A DNA stretch of 64,000 nt from Agelas oroides (GCA_949130485.1 OX422192.1:778218-842217), one strand, 5' to 3'; shown: positions 45,642 to 57,839, counted from the stretch's first letter. The notes: a model not told the origin generated them from the letters alone. Made by a program: numbers and translations.

Positions 45642-46890
45642 CTGCGTGATATCACCAGGGACGAGTTATGTATGCACATACACACAATGTTGAGTTTCCT
45701 AATTAAGTACATGTTACTCGTGCTTATTGTGAGGTTGTGTATTCATAATTTATCCCTCTATGCATGTATTAGCCTCATTCTCAGTTCACATACTTTTTGT
45801 ATGTGGTCTGTTTTTTGTAATACCATACTACTGTAATTATCATGAGTAGGCTTATTCAAATGATATGAACTACAGAAGTATACTTTACCCTACTTTGTGT
45901 TTAACAAAACAAGGAGCACTTTATATATGAACACATGAAATAAAAATGTAGTCTTAGTCGCACTTGCATTTGTATTTTTTTGTTAAATTGTTGTTTTATG
46001 AAACAAGACTAAGGTCTGAGTTCTACTTGGTGCATTCACATTTTTTGCTGCACTATTTGTGCAAGAGGAATATTGGTGCTACCAGTATGTCTGCCTTGTG
46101 TGCACTCTTGATCTTGTCATATATGCAACATCCTGCACCCAACTGCAAGAACATGAAGAAGCTTTTGTAACGAAAATTTTGTTGGTTTGGTATTGCCATC
46201 TAATTATATACAATATAGTAAACAGCTAAAAATATTCTACGTACATCTAATCGGTCACCATTGGTGAGAAAATATACCAGCCCTCACTGCTTCCTTTTCA
46301 GAACAGAAAGTCACAGCCTAGGAAACCTGTCTACTGTGAGTCGTATTACAATCATGAGCCTCTGTTTCATTATTGTTGTCCAGTTAAGCTCAAAACTTGC
46401 TGATTGAGCTTGCGCTCTCAAAAGACACTAGGTTTAAGAATCAGAGTATAGTTACAAGCCAGGAATTCATCAACATCTGAGGACACTGTCAGCTAAAAAA
46501 CAACACAGTCACTGATACTAAACTGTATCAGTGTGCTAAAAACTTCATATGCTAACACACACTAGAATAAAAAAACATTACTTGCTCATGCTAACCCTTC
46601 CCATTTGAAATTTAGTGGGGGTAGGAAGGATGGGTCCTCCAGTTTGACTAGCATCATGCTGTGATCAGATGCTGGGCTAAGTGGGGTGGCACCCACTGTC
46701 TCACCCAAGTCTATAACCGGCACCCAGAGAATATAGACTGTGAGTGGAGCTGTCATGCCTCACTGGGTGTGGTGACAGCAAACCCAGCACCGTGGGCAAT
46801 TCTAGAGTGTGAATCAGGTAACAGGTGATGCAAGCATATACACTAACATTCCACTAACATCCCACGGAGTCTATTAAATATAGTAGATGG
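45642..46890. other. 3' flank of gene K and spacer
   Basis: AATAAA at 45939 is a likely polyadenylation signal for gene K. The rest is AT-rich with no recognisable gene. Confidence 0.45.
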
Positions 46891-47650
46891 GATGTTAGCC
46901 TCACTCCTATAGGCCGTTGCAGTACATATTCAGAACAGCCAGCACTTTTCACATAGTGCTTGTGTGACAGTTGCCCCTTGCTAGCAGGATATGAGGTAAG
47001 CTATCTGGAATTGTTCTTCCTGCTGTTCTGAGCCCAACTGTGCCCATACACAATACAACCATACACGATCTTAATCACCATCCTGCATGATGTCACACAC
47101 ATGAGAAAAGATACCAGGCTCTCTCCTGCTTTACCATACTGCCGCAAGCGACAGAAAGCTGCTTAGGGGCCTCAGAATGCATTTCATGTCCCACTCTCAC
47201 ACAAATGCACACATTCCCCTCACATGCACACTCTCAGAGTCACACTGCACACACTCCTCCTCACACACATGCTCTCATGCTGCACACATTCCCCCTCACG
47301 TGCACACTCTCAGAGTCTGAGTCACAATGCATACACTCCCCCTCACACACATGCACATGCACTCTCATGCTGCATACACTCCCCCTCACACACATGCACA
47401 CTCTCACACTGCACACACTCCCCCTCACACACATACACACTCACACTGCACACACTCCCCCTCACACACATACACACTCTCACACTGCACACATTCCCCC
47501 TCACACATGGGTTTATCTGGCAAGTCTATTCTGGTGTGGCTACTTGATTGGATATTGTGGAAATCACTCTTGAGTGCAAGAGATGCTACCTCAAGACTGC
47601 CAAGCAGGAATGGATGAACTCTCAGCTGGCAGCCATTCACCAATTTCTCA
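46891..47650 (+). pseudogene. duplicated HSD17B12 intron 11 and terminal exon fragment
   Basis: The block parallels 39,995-40,600 of gene J. At 47,540-47,590 it encodes VWLLDWILWKSLLSARDA, then loses frame by one base (gctacctc for gcttacctc). The acceptor is mutated (cacatgg for cacag). The rest of the gene is absent, so this is a dead, transposed 3' end. The preceding intron part is filled with (CA)-rich cactccccctcacac repeats. Confidence 0.75.
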
Positions 47651-47812
47651 GTGACAACAATAATTGTTCTTAATGCCTTTTCATTTGCAGTGTAATACAA
47701 TCATGTAGAGTGTAAGATAGTCTCGTTCTCAGACCGCATTTTTCGCGCCCGCCGGCGAAAAGTGTAAGACTAGGAACCTACCCTACATGTATATAGGGTC
47801 CCGGGCCTGACC

Positions 47813-49462
47813 TAGTCTGGTCTAATGCCTATACCTGACCTGTGTATCCTGGAATGTGTAATAAGTGGTTACTAGGACTACGCATGCGCATGATGCCTCG
47901 CGCCGCTCCAAGCGCCATGCGCGGATGGGGCGCGCGGCGCAGGTGTCAGGCGTTGCTCGTTTAGTATAGTGGAGTCCAAAGAACAACGGTAACGTGAAGA
48001 GTGAGCCTAAATACCTGGCTTGTGAAGAATCTCCAGTACGTGCTTTCTACTTTTGAACTCTTTCTTGTTCTTCTGTCGCTCTCTTGGCTTTCTACGGTGG
48101 GCTGACTTCTTTGCTTTTTTGTTTTGTCTCAGCCGGAGTCAGCAGCCGTCGGCTGCGTTCAGCACTCGTTTATGCACTTCGCTCCGCAAATACGTACGTT
48201 GCGAAGGGCCAGTCGCGCTGTTCTCCCCGTCCTCCGTCGGCAAGAAATGTCGTCCTGGCTTCGTCGTGTAATGTACGTATCCGATATCCTGCCTGGGCGT
48301 GAGCGCAAATTGACATTCCGAGCGTGACCTCAAATTGACATTCCTAAGCGTGACCGACACGTACGTACGCACGTACATTGCGAGAATAGATCCCTCATTC
48401 AGAGCCTCGCGCTAATGCGCTCGGCAATTACTAGGAGTACGCATGCGTATGATGCCTCGCGCCGCTTCAAGCGCCATGCGCGGATGGGGCGCGCGGCGCA
48501 GGTGTCAGGGGTTGCTCGTTTAGTATAGTGGGAGCCCAAAGAACAGTACAACGTGAAGAGTGAGCCTAAATACCTGGCTTGTGAAGAATCTCCAGTACGT
48601 GCTTTCTACTGTTGAACTCTATCTTGTTCTCTTCTTGCTCTACTGTGGACTGACCTCTTTGTTTTTTTTCTTTGTCAGAGTCGCTAGCCGTCGGCTGCGT
48701 TCAGTACTCGCTTCTGCACTTGACTCAGCCAAATACGTACGTTGCGAAGGCCCAGCCGCGCTGTCCTCCCGTCCTCCGTCGCCAAAAACGTCGTCCCAAC
48801 GTCGTCGTGTAATGCACGTGGTATCTGATATCCTGCCTGGGCGTGACCTCAAATTGACATTCCTAAGCGGTACCGCAAATTGACATTCCTAAGCGTGACC
48901 GACACGTACGTACGTACATACGTACGCACGTACATACGTACGCACGTACATTGCGAGAATAGATCCCTCATTCAGAGCCTCGCGATAATGCGCTCGGCAA
49001 TCAGCTTTATGAATGTCATTGTAATGCGGGAATCGATGTACAGCCCTTCTGCCTGCGTCTGAAACGCTATTGACAAGCAGTACGATATCTTGGCCTTGTC
49101 AGTAGTCAATACTGGCGGTAAACTCCCAGGGTTGACCTTATCAAACGGATGGGGAAGGAGCCAAGCGGAGACACTTCCCTTAGCCCTTCGGAAGAACAGC
49201 GATGCCATCACGCTCTTGCAGGAAGGTAGTTTGCTAACTTTAGCTGTTCTTCTTTCAAGCTATGGTAGCCTAAAGTCGCTAGTAAGCAGCCTTTGCGCTT
49301 TGATTCAAAGCTATGACGTTATCATCCGGATGTTCTTATTACATTCCCGTGACGTTCTGCGATCTGATTGGAGCTGCAATATATTTGCAGTGGGGACAGG
49401 TCAGGTATAGGCATTAGACCAGACCCTCGCGCTGCGCGCTTGGGTCTAGCTTCGCCAGACTA
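47813..49462. mobile_element. 1.65-kb inverted-repeat element with 9-bp target repeat
   Basis: Starts TAGTCTGGTCTAATGCCTAT and ends with the partly interrupted complement (ataggcattagaccaga ... CCAGACTA). GGCCTGACC is repeated at 47804-47812 and 49463-49471. The centre is CpG-rich, unlike the surrounding AT-rich DNA. It consists largely of two direct repeats of about 540 bases (see separate entry). It lacks a recognisable transposase. Confidence 0.85.
47876..48990. repeat. two ~540-bp direct repeats inside the 1.65-kb element
   Basis: acgcatgcgcatgatgcctc at 47880 recurs at 48435 (one base changed), followed in both by ggcgcgcggcgcaggtgtca, tacctggcttgtgaagaatc, an agccgtcggctgcgttcag block and an acgtacgtacg-rich end. 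Both copies contain overlapping open frames (48053-48271, 48560-48883) with a shared SRRLRS(A/V)L peptide, but indels between copies break frame and no domain is recognised. Confidence 0.8.
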
Positions 49463-49796
49463 GGCCTGACCTTTGTTACTCGTTAATTTCGAGATGAAGT
49501 CATTGAAGAGGGCGGAGCTTTTACTAGTCGTGCGGCAGTGGGCCAGTGGGAGTGTCGAGTGCTTGGGCTCCTGATCGTTACTGACTGTACTGGAGGATAG
49601 ATCGAGCGTAAGAAAACTGTCAAACGAGTGTGTATGTTAGATCTAACATGAAAACCTTCTGCACGCGGAGGGAAAACAGTCTGGGCACGAAACTAATAGT
49701 GTTGTTATACACACGCACTGCCTTTGACTGACATACACTACAGTCTGAATAATAGCTTACTTTACTGTATGTATGCATACACGAGAAGAGCATTGA
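49463..49796. promoter_or_regulatory. putative promoter/5' region of gene L
   Basis: gaagagggcggagcttttac and the following segment match the region 1.4 kb before gene K. Presumably promoter or a non-coding first exon. Confidence 0.35.
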
Positions 49797-50162
49797 CATC
49801 CAGCCAGGATTCAAACCTAGTCTCGCAAGCCACACCCTTCGCAGAAAGGAAGGGTCTGGTCACACTGCAGCTGACGAGTTGTCGCCGTGAAATGCAATTA
49901 TCAAACAGCGGTTAGATAATAAAATCATAGACTAGCCTATAATATCTGTGATAAAATGCTGACATCTGCTAAACACATGACATAATTGCTACTCCATGAC
50001 AACGTATGAAGAGCACGGATCTCATTGGTCACAGCACGTTTCTGCCGTGGCGACAACTTGATGGTTGCAGCTCTTTGAGAAGGGTGTGGCTTGCAAGACT
50101 AGGTTCAAACCTTGGTCTTCTGAATGTCGGTCAGATGCTCTTACCAGCTGAGCCACTGGAGC
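49797..50162 (-). repeat. tRNA-like sequence split by a transposon
   Basis: 49797-49817 (acceptor and T-arm part) and 50104-50162 (T loop to acceptor) together make the same tRNA-like unit as 303-374. It is interrupted in the T loop by the 286-bp element at 49818-50103. Confidence 0.65.
49818..50103. mobile_element. 286-bp TAGTCTCG element inserted into a tRNA-like sequence
   Basis: Begins TAGTCTCGCAAGCCACACCC and ends GGGTGTGGCTTGCAAGACTA followed by GG. TTCAAACC is repeated at 49810-49817 and 50104-50111. The target repeat is thus 8 bases with two extra bases on the right. Non-coding. Confidence 0.8.
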
Positions 50163-50204
50163 TCTGACATTGGAGCAGAGGATAGATGGCATGTTTTTAC
50201 AGGC

Positions 50205-50290
50205 AGTTCCAGTGGCTCGGTTGGTAAGAGCATGTGACTGGCATTCTGAAGCCTCAGGTTTTGAGTTCTTGAGTTTGTGCTGGGATCTAA
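50205..50290 (+). repeat. degenerate tRNA-like sequence on the plus strand
   Basis: agttccagtggctcggttggtaagagcatgtgactggcattctgaagcct resembles the first two arms of the minus-strand tRNA-like unit just to its left, so the two lie in inverted orientation. The T arm is decayed. Confidence 0.5.
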
Positions 50291-50497
50291 GTGTTCTCAT
50301 TCCTTACATATAACTTGACAAATAAAACATTTTTCAAAAATTATACGTACGTTCTTGCAACAACTTTGTTTCTTTCCATATACGGTATACCTTACAGACT
50401 GTATTATGTTACACAACTCAAGTGTCACATGACTCTGGATGTCAGCACATGCATCACTCTACTCTTCCACTAGAGTCTAACTAGTGTATTACAGGCA

Positions 50498-53400
50498 ATG
50501 GCTGCAATTACACTGGAGGATCTGTTGGAGGAAGTCGGTATACATCCTGAGAAACTCAATGCGTCCATCAGTGATGATCACCTTCGTGCAATAGCTATTT
50601 TCCTGACTTCATGGCGAAATGTTGCAACATACTTAGAGCTCAGTGAAAATGACCTGGATGATGTTGAACAAGAAGGCAAAGATGAGCAAGATAAGAGGCT
50701 AAAAGCACTTCAGAAATGGAAGGGCAAATGGTGCTTTAGAGCAACCTACAAGAAGCTGGTAGAAGTTCTGTTACAACTAGCAAAGGCAGATATTGCCGAG
50801 AAAGTATGTCACCTTCTGAAAGGTAAGTCTAAACCACACTCCAAGATGCCCAAAACTAAGATAACTTGCATCTCGTGATGTAACTACGTATAGCTTTGTG
50901 TATGGTGTATGTGTATGTTCATACATCACCTGAAAGTCCAGAACAAAGCCATGTTGGTATATAGTAGTATTGCACAAACGTATTCAGATCCTTTTTTGTG
51001 CACCATGGCCAGGAACCACAGACTCTCACAGGGTAGCGACAGAGGCTCGACTGCAGGAGAAGGATGCTGAAATTGAGAGACTGCAGCAAGAATTAAAATC
51101 ACAGAGGGTATATAGCTTCTAGTTCATGCACTGATATTAGCACTGAAAGTGTGACTATTGTATACATTGTAATAGCTACTTACACTCACTGTAGATAGAG
51201 ATGGTTACCCAACTTCAGCAGAAGGATGCGCGACAAGGCACAGAAGTCCAAGAGAGGACTCTTCAACTCAACAGACAACAGCGAGAACTGCAAACACTGA
51301 GAGTAAGGAAATAGATGTTCTACTGTAGGAAAGATTATTAATAGTGTTGTTTTAGTTAACTAAAACTAAAACTAAAATATATTTTAGTAACAGGTTAGCA
51401 CTTTTAGTAATTGAACTAAAACTAAAACTAAAACTTGCTTCTGAGATGCAAAATAACTAAAACTAAAACTAAAAATTGCTTCTGAGATGCAAAATAACTA
51501 TAACTAAAACTAAATATTGTTCCAAGACATGAAAGTGGATGTCATTCTGGGAACGACGCACAACAGTATTTAGTATATGCAGAAAAACCTGTTTTAGATC
51601 CAAGATATTCTTGTTCTCCTACAAATAACTATAATCAAAACTAAAACTAAGTCTAAAGTGCCCAACTAAAACTAAAACTAAAACTTGCTTCTGAGATGCA
51701 AAATAACTAAAACTAAAACTAAAACTAAAACTAGTCTCATGGATGAAAACAACTAAAACTAAAACTAGTCTCATGGATGAAAACAACTAAAACTAAAACT
51801 AGTCTCATGGATGAAAACAACTAAAACTAAAACTAGTCTCATGGATGAAAACAACTAAAACTAAAACTAGTCTCATGGATGAAAGCAACTAAAACTAAAA
51901 CTAGTCTCATGGATGAAAACAACTAAAACTAAAACTAGTCTCATGGATGAAAACAACTAAAACTAAAACTAGTCTCATGGATGAAAACAACTAAAACTAA
52001 AACTAAAATAGAAAACCAGTAACTAAAACAACACTAGAAAGATAGTGACACCCCCATGCATGCTCTGGCTGTTAGGAGGACAGAGCAGAGTAAGTACATT
52101 ATTGGAACATGTATTTTGAGTTGTTAATGCATTTCCATGTATACAGACCTCCAGAGATGAGAATGTAGCTGCAATACAGTCTCCATCTAAGAAGCCAAAG
52201 GTGAATTGACCTTTGACCTAATGTACTGTATGAGTTTTGATAAACCATCAATTTATCTACATGCCAAACTCTGCACAGACTTACAGTAATTAGTTTGGCT
52301 CTACAAAGTTTCAGGGAATTTCACATTTTTGACCTTGCATTTGTAAGGTAGCCTTGTTCCCAGGCTCTCCCCACGCGCGAACGAGACTGCAAGCGACGGA
52401 AAGCTGGGTGGGGCCTGGGAACAAGGCTATTGTAAGGTGTGTCTTTTGTCATTTTGGGTTACACTAACAATTGCAGCAACTGCTGCTATTCACTAGCCTC
52501 GTTCCCAATCTCTGTTGTGCGGCATTAGCAATACACTGACTAACTGCTTGTAGGGATATGGCACAATGTTCATTACTGTGGTTCCTCTGTTTCAGCTATG
52601 CTCCCCTAGTGAGCTGAGACTGACGTGCAGGAGGCTGCCAGATATGCCAATAGCACTGTGCAACCCATATTCAGTAACAGTAGACACATTTGTTTATATG
52701 ACACACAGCGGATATGACAATTCTGTCATACACAAATATGACTCACAAACACAACAGTGGTCTAAACTACCAGAATATCTATATTGGGGCTTCACTATGA
52801 CTGAACTCAACAACCAGCTTGTGCTAGTTGGTGGTCAGGATAAACCCACTCGAGATAAGTACACCCTTAATGCGCCTAGGACAAGAGATGCTGTAGCTGT
52901 GTACTCTACATCACAGAGGAGCTGGGAACAACCCTACCCTCCAATGAACACACCTCGTCAGCAACCAGCTGTATCCACTTACCACCACCATCTGGTGGTG
53001 GCAGGTGGGTGGGATGGTGGTGACCTAGCTACAGTAGAAATCCTCAACACATCTGTCAGCCATAGTCAGTGGCTCTCCATCACAACAATGTCACTCCCCA
53101 TGAACTGCAGTCAAATGTCATCTGCCATTGTACATGATATGTTGTACCTTCTAGGTGGCACACTGTGGAAGCAAGTACTCAGTGTGTCCCTCCCAGCTCT
53201 TACACAAACTGACAAGCCACCTACACAGTGGCGCACACTCCCCGACGCCCCGCTGGAGTACTGTACGGCCATCGCTGTCCATGGATCTCTGTTGGCAGTG
53301 GGAGGAAAAAGCCTAGGTTGCCAACATAGCTCAGCCATCCACGTCTACGACCAGGAGAAGAACGTGTGGACCAAGTTTGGAGACTTACCTACTGCACGAT

Positions 53401-53516
53401 CATCCTGTGCCTGTTGTCTGTTACCAAGTGGGGAGATCCTTGTTGCTGGAGGACAAGACCATAATGGCCAGTGGACTACGCGAATGGACATGGCAGCTGT
53501 TACTGTGTGGAACTAA
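50498..53516 (+). CDS. Death domain-coiled coil-Kelch protein, gene L
   Basis: Exons 50498-50822, 51013-51107, 51195-51302, 52147-52200 and 52596-53516 join in phase to give 500 residues. Residues 1-108 are a Death-type domain (SWRNVATYLELSENDLDDVE). About 109-175 form a coiled coil (LQEKDAEIERLQQELKSQR style), far shorter than in gene K. A Ser/Lys linker (SPSKKPK) follows, then about 305 residues of Kelch blades with GG motifs (LVGGQD, VAGGWD, LLGGTL, AVGGKS, VAGGQD). The Death domain implies homotypic signalling contacts and Kelch a protein-binding platform; no BTB or BACK domain is present, so it is not a KLHL-type ubiquitin adaptor. A decayed coiled-coil exon is visible near 52076. The long third intron holds an AT-rich element. 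Confidence 0.85.
51341..52036. mobile_element. AT-rich element with tgttgttttagtt ends and internal tandem repeat
   Basis: agtgttgttttagttaact at the left mirrors agtaactaaaacaacact at the right. The interior is mostly aactaaaact repeats plus about eight tandem copies of a 34-bp unit (aactaaaactaaaactagtc + tcatggatgaaaac) at 51725-51995. It fills intron 3 of gene L. Confidence 0.75.
52349..52429. mobile_element. 81-bp TAGCC-family element
   Basis: TAGCCTTGTTCCCAGGC and complement at the ends. TTGTAAGG repeats at 52341-52348 and 52430-52437. Interior (gactgcaagcgacggaaagc) is shared with 59837-59928. Confidence 0.85.
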
Positions 53517-54691
53517 TTATACTGTGTGGTTATGGCCTTGTCCTTGGCCATGTGCTTGGATTTTGCGACACATCATGTTCATTGAATCAAGTTATGCACA
53601 TACATATACACCTTATGTCCAGTCATGTCTTCTAAAATAATATACTTGCTTATTGTAAGGTTGTGCATCCATCATACTCATTATCAGACCATAATAATAT
53701 CATGACTTTGTAGTTTTCATAAAGAGAGTGAAGTTCAAATTTAATGCATGCATCCATCTGTGTTATATTAACTATCCTGCAGTATGCATATATGGCAATA
53801 CCATGTAGATAATTTGGGCACACTAATGTTAGGCTTCACCCTCAACAGGAATACATGGCACTGCATGGGAATCCAGGTTAAGGTTGGGCGTGTGAATAGG
53901 ATATCAATTCCGGTGTTGTTTCCAGTGCCACATGTACATATTCCAACTGATCCAGTTCGACAAGGATCAAGCAATGTACGTATGAATATATCTGTTGCAC
54001 TGTTGAAGATATTGTCTATAATATGAACAAGACGTGGACTTTTGTGTTGGGACCTCTGTTGTAATATCACAAATTGCTGTACCACTCGATCCCTCCCTAG
54101 CTAGCTGCTTTTTTGTTCCACAGAGGTGCAGGGGCATGTGCATGTACGTAGCCTTGAGCTCATTCCCAGGCCATCCACATTCGATCTTTGTAAGTGGCCT
54201 GATGCATGTGTCCATCTAAGTTATGTGGTGCAGTCTAACAATTGTTCTGCAGTTATCATGAGTGAGCATAAATGTTAGTATTAAGCATTACCATGCAGTA
54301 GCCATGACCACATTTTGTGCTATAAGTAATCTTTACCCTACCTAGCTCGAGTTCAACAACAAGCACTTTACATTACGCTGTAGTCTCATCCCCAGTCCCC
54401 ACACACACACATGCATCATGGGATGGGCATGAGACTAATAATGCTGCTGCACTCACAAAATGTAGATTGTAATGAACAAGAGTGCTTTGCCATAATTGTC
54501 CCAAGACTTCCAGTATAACATCACAATTAAATTGCCAGTCAAGAAATGTAGCAGGTAGCTACCTTGTAAGACTCTGATTGTTATAAAACCTTGGGAACTG
54601 TTTACATTCCACCATTCCATATTCCATTCCAATGATTAGAGACACCCCAAAAGAGAGAAGAGTTACAACTTTTCAAATTTTGCACGAGAAC
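53517..54691. other. 3' flank of gene L and spacer
   Basis: No gene recognised. A half TAGCC-type end lies near 54150. Confidence 0.4.
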
Positions 54692-54753
54692 TAGTCTTGT
54701 TCCGCCCAACTTTCCGTCGCTGGCAGTATGGGGAGAGCCTGGGGACAAGGCTA
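54692..54753. mobile_element. degenerate TAG(T)C/TAGCC-type hairpin
   Basis: tagtcttgttccgcccaac at the left, ggagagcctggggacaaggcta at the right, with the gacggaaag-type interior on the opposite strand. No target repeat. Confidence 0.5.
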
Positions 54754-54943
54754 CATTGGAACAGCGTCCGCTAACAAACATTTTCTAATGGCAGTCAGTG
54801 ACTGCAGTGTGCTTCAAAAAGTGTTGCATGCAAAAAAATAAAAATAAAAAATAGCAAAAGCAATCAAAAACAAAACTCAAATAGGATTACTTGTGTTCAT
54901 GTGTTTACAGTTAAACTTCCAACCATTCCAGTTGAGAGGTGAT

Positions 54944-57839
54944 CTAGCTCTGCTTCGCCTTCTTCTTCAGGTACCTCTTCTTCGCAGCTAGTAAGAGCTT
55001 CCATGTTATAGCGTTGAATAGCTAATCTGGAATCAGGCAAGCTATATAGCCCTATGTGTGTGTGTGTGTGTGTGGGGGGGGGGGGGAGAGGGGGCAAATG
55101 TAGTGTGTGAGAGTGTGTATGTAGTGTATGAGGGATGTGCATGTGTGTAGGGTCCGTTTATGAGCGTATAGTACTATAGATATATATATACAAAAATGTA
55201 GTTACATGTATATGTAATGTGTAACCAATCAAAAGACTGAAAGATCTGTAACCATGGAAACAGAGATCCCCACCTGCAGTGCATGGTAGAAGTAACCATA
55301 TGTGGTATGTTGGATACCAATGGTAGCAACAGCAGCACGAGTATAGGTGACGGGATCCGGAGCGAACCTTGAACTGCTTATTCCAGTTGCTGCACGGATC
55401 ATTGCAGTAGCAACCATAAATGGCTTAACATCCTGGAAAGATGGGACAGGGGTGAGCAGAGAGGAGGTGGGAGGAGAGGAGGTGAGAGGAGAGGAGGTGA
55501 GGAGGTGAGAAGAGAGGAGGTGGGAGGAGAGGAGGTGGGAGGAGAGGAGGTGGGAGGAGAGGAGGTGGGAGGAGAGGTGGTGGGAGTGAGGAGGTGAGAA
55601 GAGAGGAGGTGGGAGGAGAGGAGGTGGGTATGAAGATAATAGGGAGCATGACCGTGTACAAGAAGACACTGCTGTTTAAAGTCTTCACTGTGCTTACACA
55701 CACACACCTGTACAATGATTCCCTTTGAGCTGTACTCCTTACGCAGAGCATCAGAGAAATGGGTTTCAAAACTCTGCAGGAGGGAGGATGAAGAAATGAT
55801 GGTAATTACACAACTGAATTGGAGATTTCTTGTACCTCATACCAGACTTGTGTGCTATTGCATAGCAACCAGATGTCCTTACACTTCTTACACTACAGTG
55901 GAACCCCTCTACGGTGGACACCATCAGGAGTGAACAATTTATAGCGAGGTGTCCCTAACTCAGTGGCTTCCGGTATATTTTCAGTAGGCGTGGTACTGCG
56001 TAATTGGACTGTTGAGCGCAACATGGCTACATTTTCAGAGTCTTCCCTTGCTGTTATGCTGGTGGGGAAGGCTAAGCAGAGGCTAGTACTATGGGTACCA
56101 GTGCTAATGTCAAGTTGCTAACTTCAGCACGGCAGTGCATGGACAATCTTGCTGAAAAGGTCGATGAGTGTCAACTAAATCGGGGTTAAATATGATCTGC
56201 ATCTGTTGGGGTGCAAAAAGTTATATATACAGAGCGGTGGGGTGTTTGCTAGCTCTTTAGGGGTTGCTTAAGTATTGAAGGACAGTCCGGATTTTTGGAA
56301 GTGTCCATTAGATGTCTGCTATTGTGGGGTGCCTACTAGAGTTCAACTGAAGCCCATACAACAACTTGGTTAGAAAAGGTCTAGGAACTTTATATCGAGT
56401 TACTACTCGCTAGGAAACATCAATCTTGCATGAGGGCATACTTTGGTGGAGTTACTACTCGCTAGGAAACGTCAATCTTGCATGAGGGGATCACCTTGGT
56501 AGCACTGTAGACGCTGTTCAGTTGCAGAGGATGGTCTGACACGCCGGAGGAGATATTTACAATCACCCCACATCTCCTGAACGTAGGTAATGTGGGATGG
56601 GAGGGAGAGAGGATGGTACACAGTATGTAAAACAAAAGAAAGTGATCAAAAGCCTGGAGGCAGGGAAGGCCTGGGAACCAGGCTAAGTCTGATATGGAGG
56701 AGGAATGGGGGAGTGTGTGTGTGAAGGTTCTAAGCTAGTGAGTATGGAGGACAAGCAACAGAGATCAAGAAAGAAACCGCTCACTTCACGACCATCTTTG
56801 GCAGCAACATACGGGTCATCTGTAAGAGGGAGGGGGGGAGGGATGGAGGGGAGGAGGGAGGAGATGGGGTGAGGAGGTGGAGGGGGGAGGAATCACAGTG
56901 GGTATAGCATTATCATGTATGATTGTTTGCTCACACTACACACACCTCATCTGTACTACTGTGTGGCAGTTGATCTGAACAGTCTTGTTGTGCAACTATG
57001 GAAACAAACACTACAAGCCATATTACAGCCACTAAAATATGAAGTGAGTTCCATAATGCAGTTTGTTGACAAACTGGTGCACAACTTACCTCTTCCGGCA
57101 CTTCACCAAAGTACACTGGATACTCGTGGATATAGCCGACATTGTTTACTAAAAACACAAACATGTGGGATGAGTCCAGCTACACAGCAGGGACAAGGGC
57201 TTGAGGAAGGTGTTATTAGCCTTACCAAGAACTCCAATGTCAAGATCCTGGAGCTCCTCAGCTATACGAGGGTAGATCTCTTGACCATCAGAGAAGTCAA
57301 CTGGAATGATGCAAACTTCACGATTGTGCTTCTCCTCTGGAGGAAGGGAGTGAGGGGAGTGAGAGAGGGGTGAGAGAGGGGTGAGAGAGGTGACAGGGTC
57401 GTGTGGGAGGAAAGGAGAGAAGACAAAGATGCAGCTGCTGACAGCCAACTCACTGATCTCGTCGGCCACTTTCTGTAGTTTGTCTTGAGAGCGACTCATG
57501 ATGACCACATTCAGCCCTCGTCTGGCCAGCTGGAAATGAAGTAACCCTCAAATCATGTGTGTAACTGACGACACAGTAACACACAGTGATGTCATACTTA
57601 CCTCCAGTGCATAGCCCCTTCCTATACCCTCAGACGCTCCCGTCACCACTGGAATGAGAGGTGAAATGGAAACATGGGAATCGGACCAGCAGTGAAATGA
57701 AAACATGGGAACTGACCTACCCACCTGCCCATGGTCCATATTTCTTGAGGTTGATTCGTGAGATGCCCCACGGAGTGAGTAAATGTGCTTCACCAACAGT
57801 CTGAGCACAAGCACTATACCCACCACTGCAGCAGCGTTC
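54944..57839 (-). pseudogene. HSD17B12: HSD17B12-like pseudogene M
   Basis: Minus-strand exons 2-12 are recognisable: 57839-57725, 57648-57602, 57529-57454, 57336-57226, 57148-57090, 56995-56951, 56819-56785, 56576-56495, 55773-55708, 55432-55274, 55051-54944. Four lesions are visible: exon 1 is missing, exon 2 has a 31-bp net deletion that shifts the frame, the exon 7 donor is AT instead of GT, and the last exon has TAG where gene F has TGG. Introns match gene I closely (32,300-34,000), but the start of exon 2 (NAAAVVGIVLVLRLL) is like gene J, so this is a mosaic. The tail still reads RYLKKKAKQS. Confidence 0.88.
56398..56500. repeat. ~55-bp tandem duplication at exon 9 donor of pseudogene M
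   Basis: gttactactcgctaggaaac and the following 30 bases occur twice; the first copy still carries a relic of the exon 9 edge (catactttggtgg). Gene I has a single copy. Confidence 0.75.

Noticed and set aside
48053-48883. Protein-coding genes in the 540-bp repeats
   Set aside because: Frames are not preserved between the two copies, and the whole segment lies within an inverted-repeat element with target duplications.
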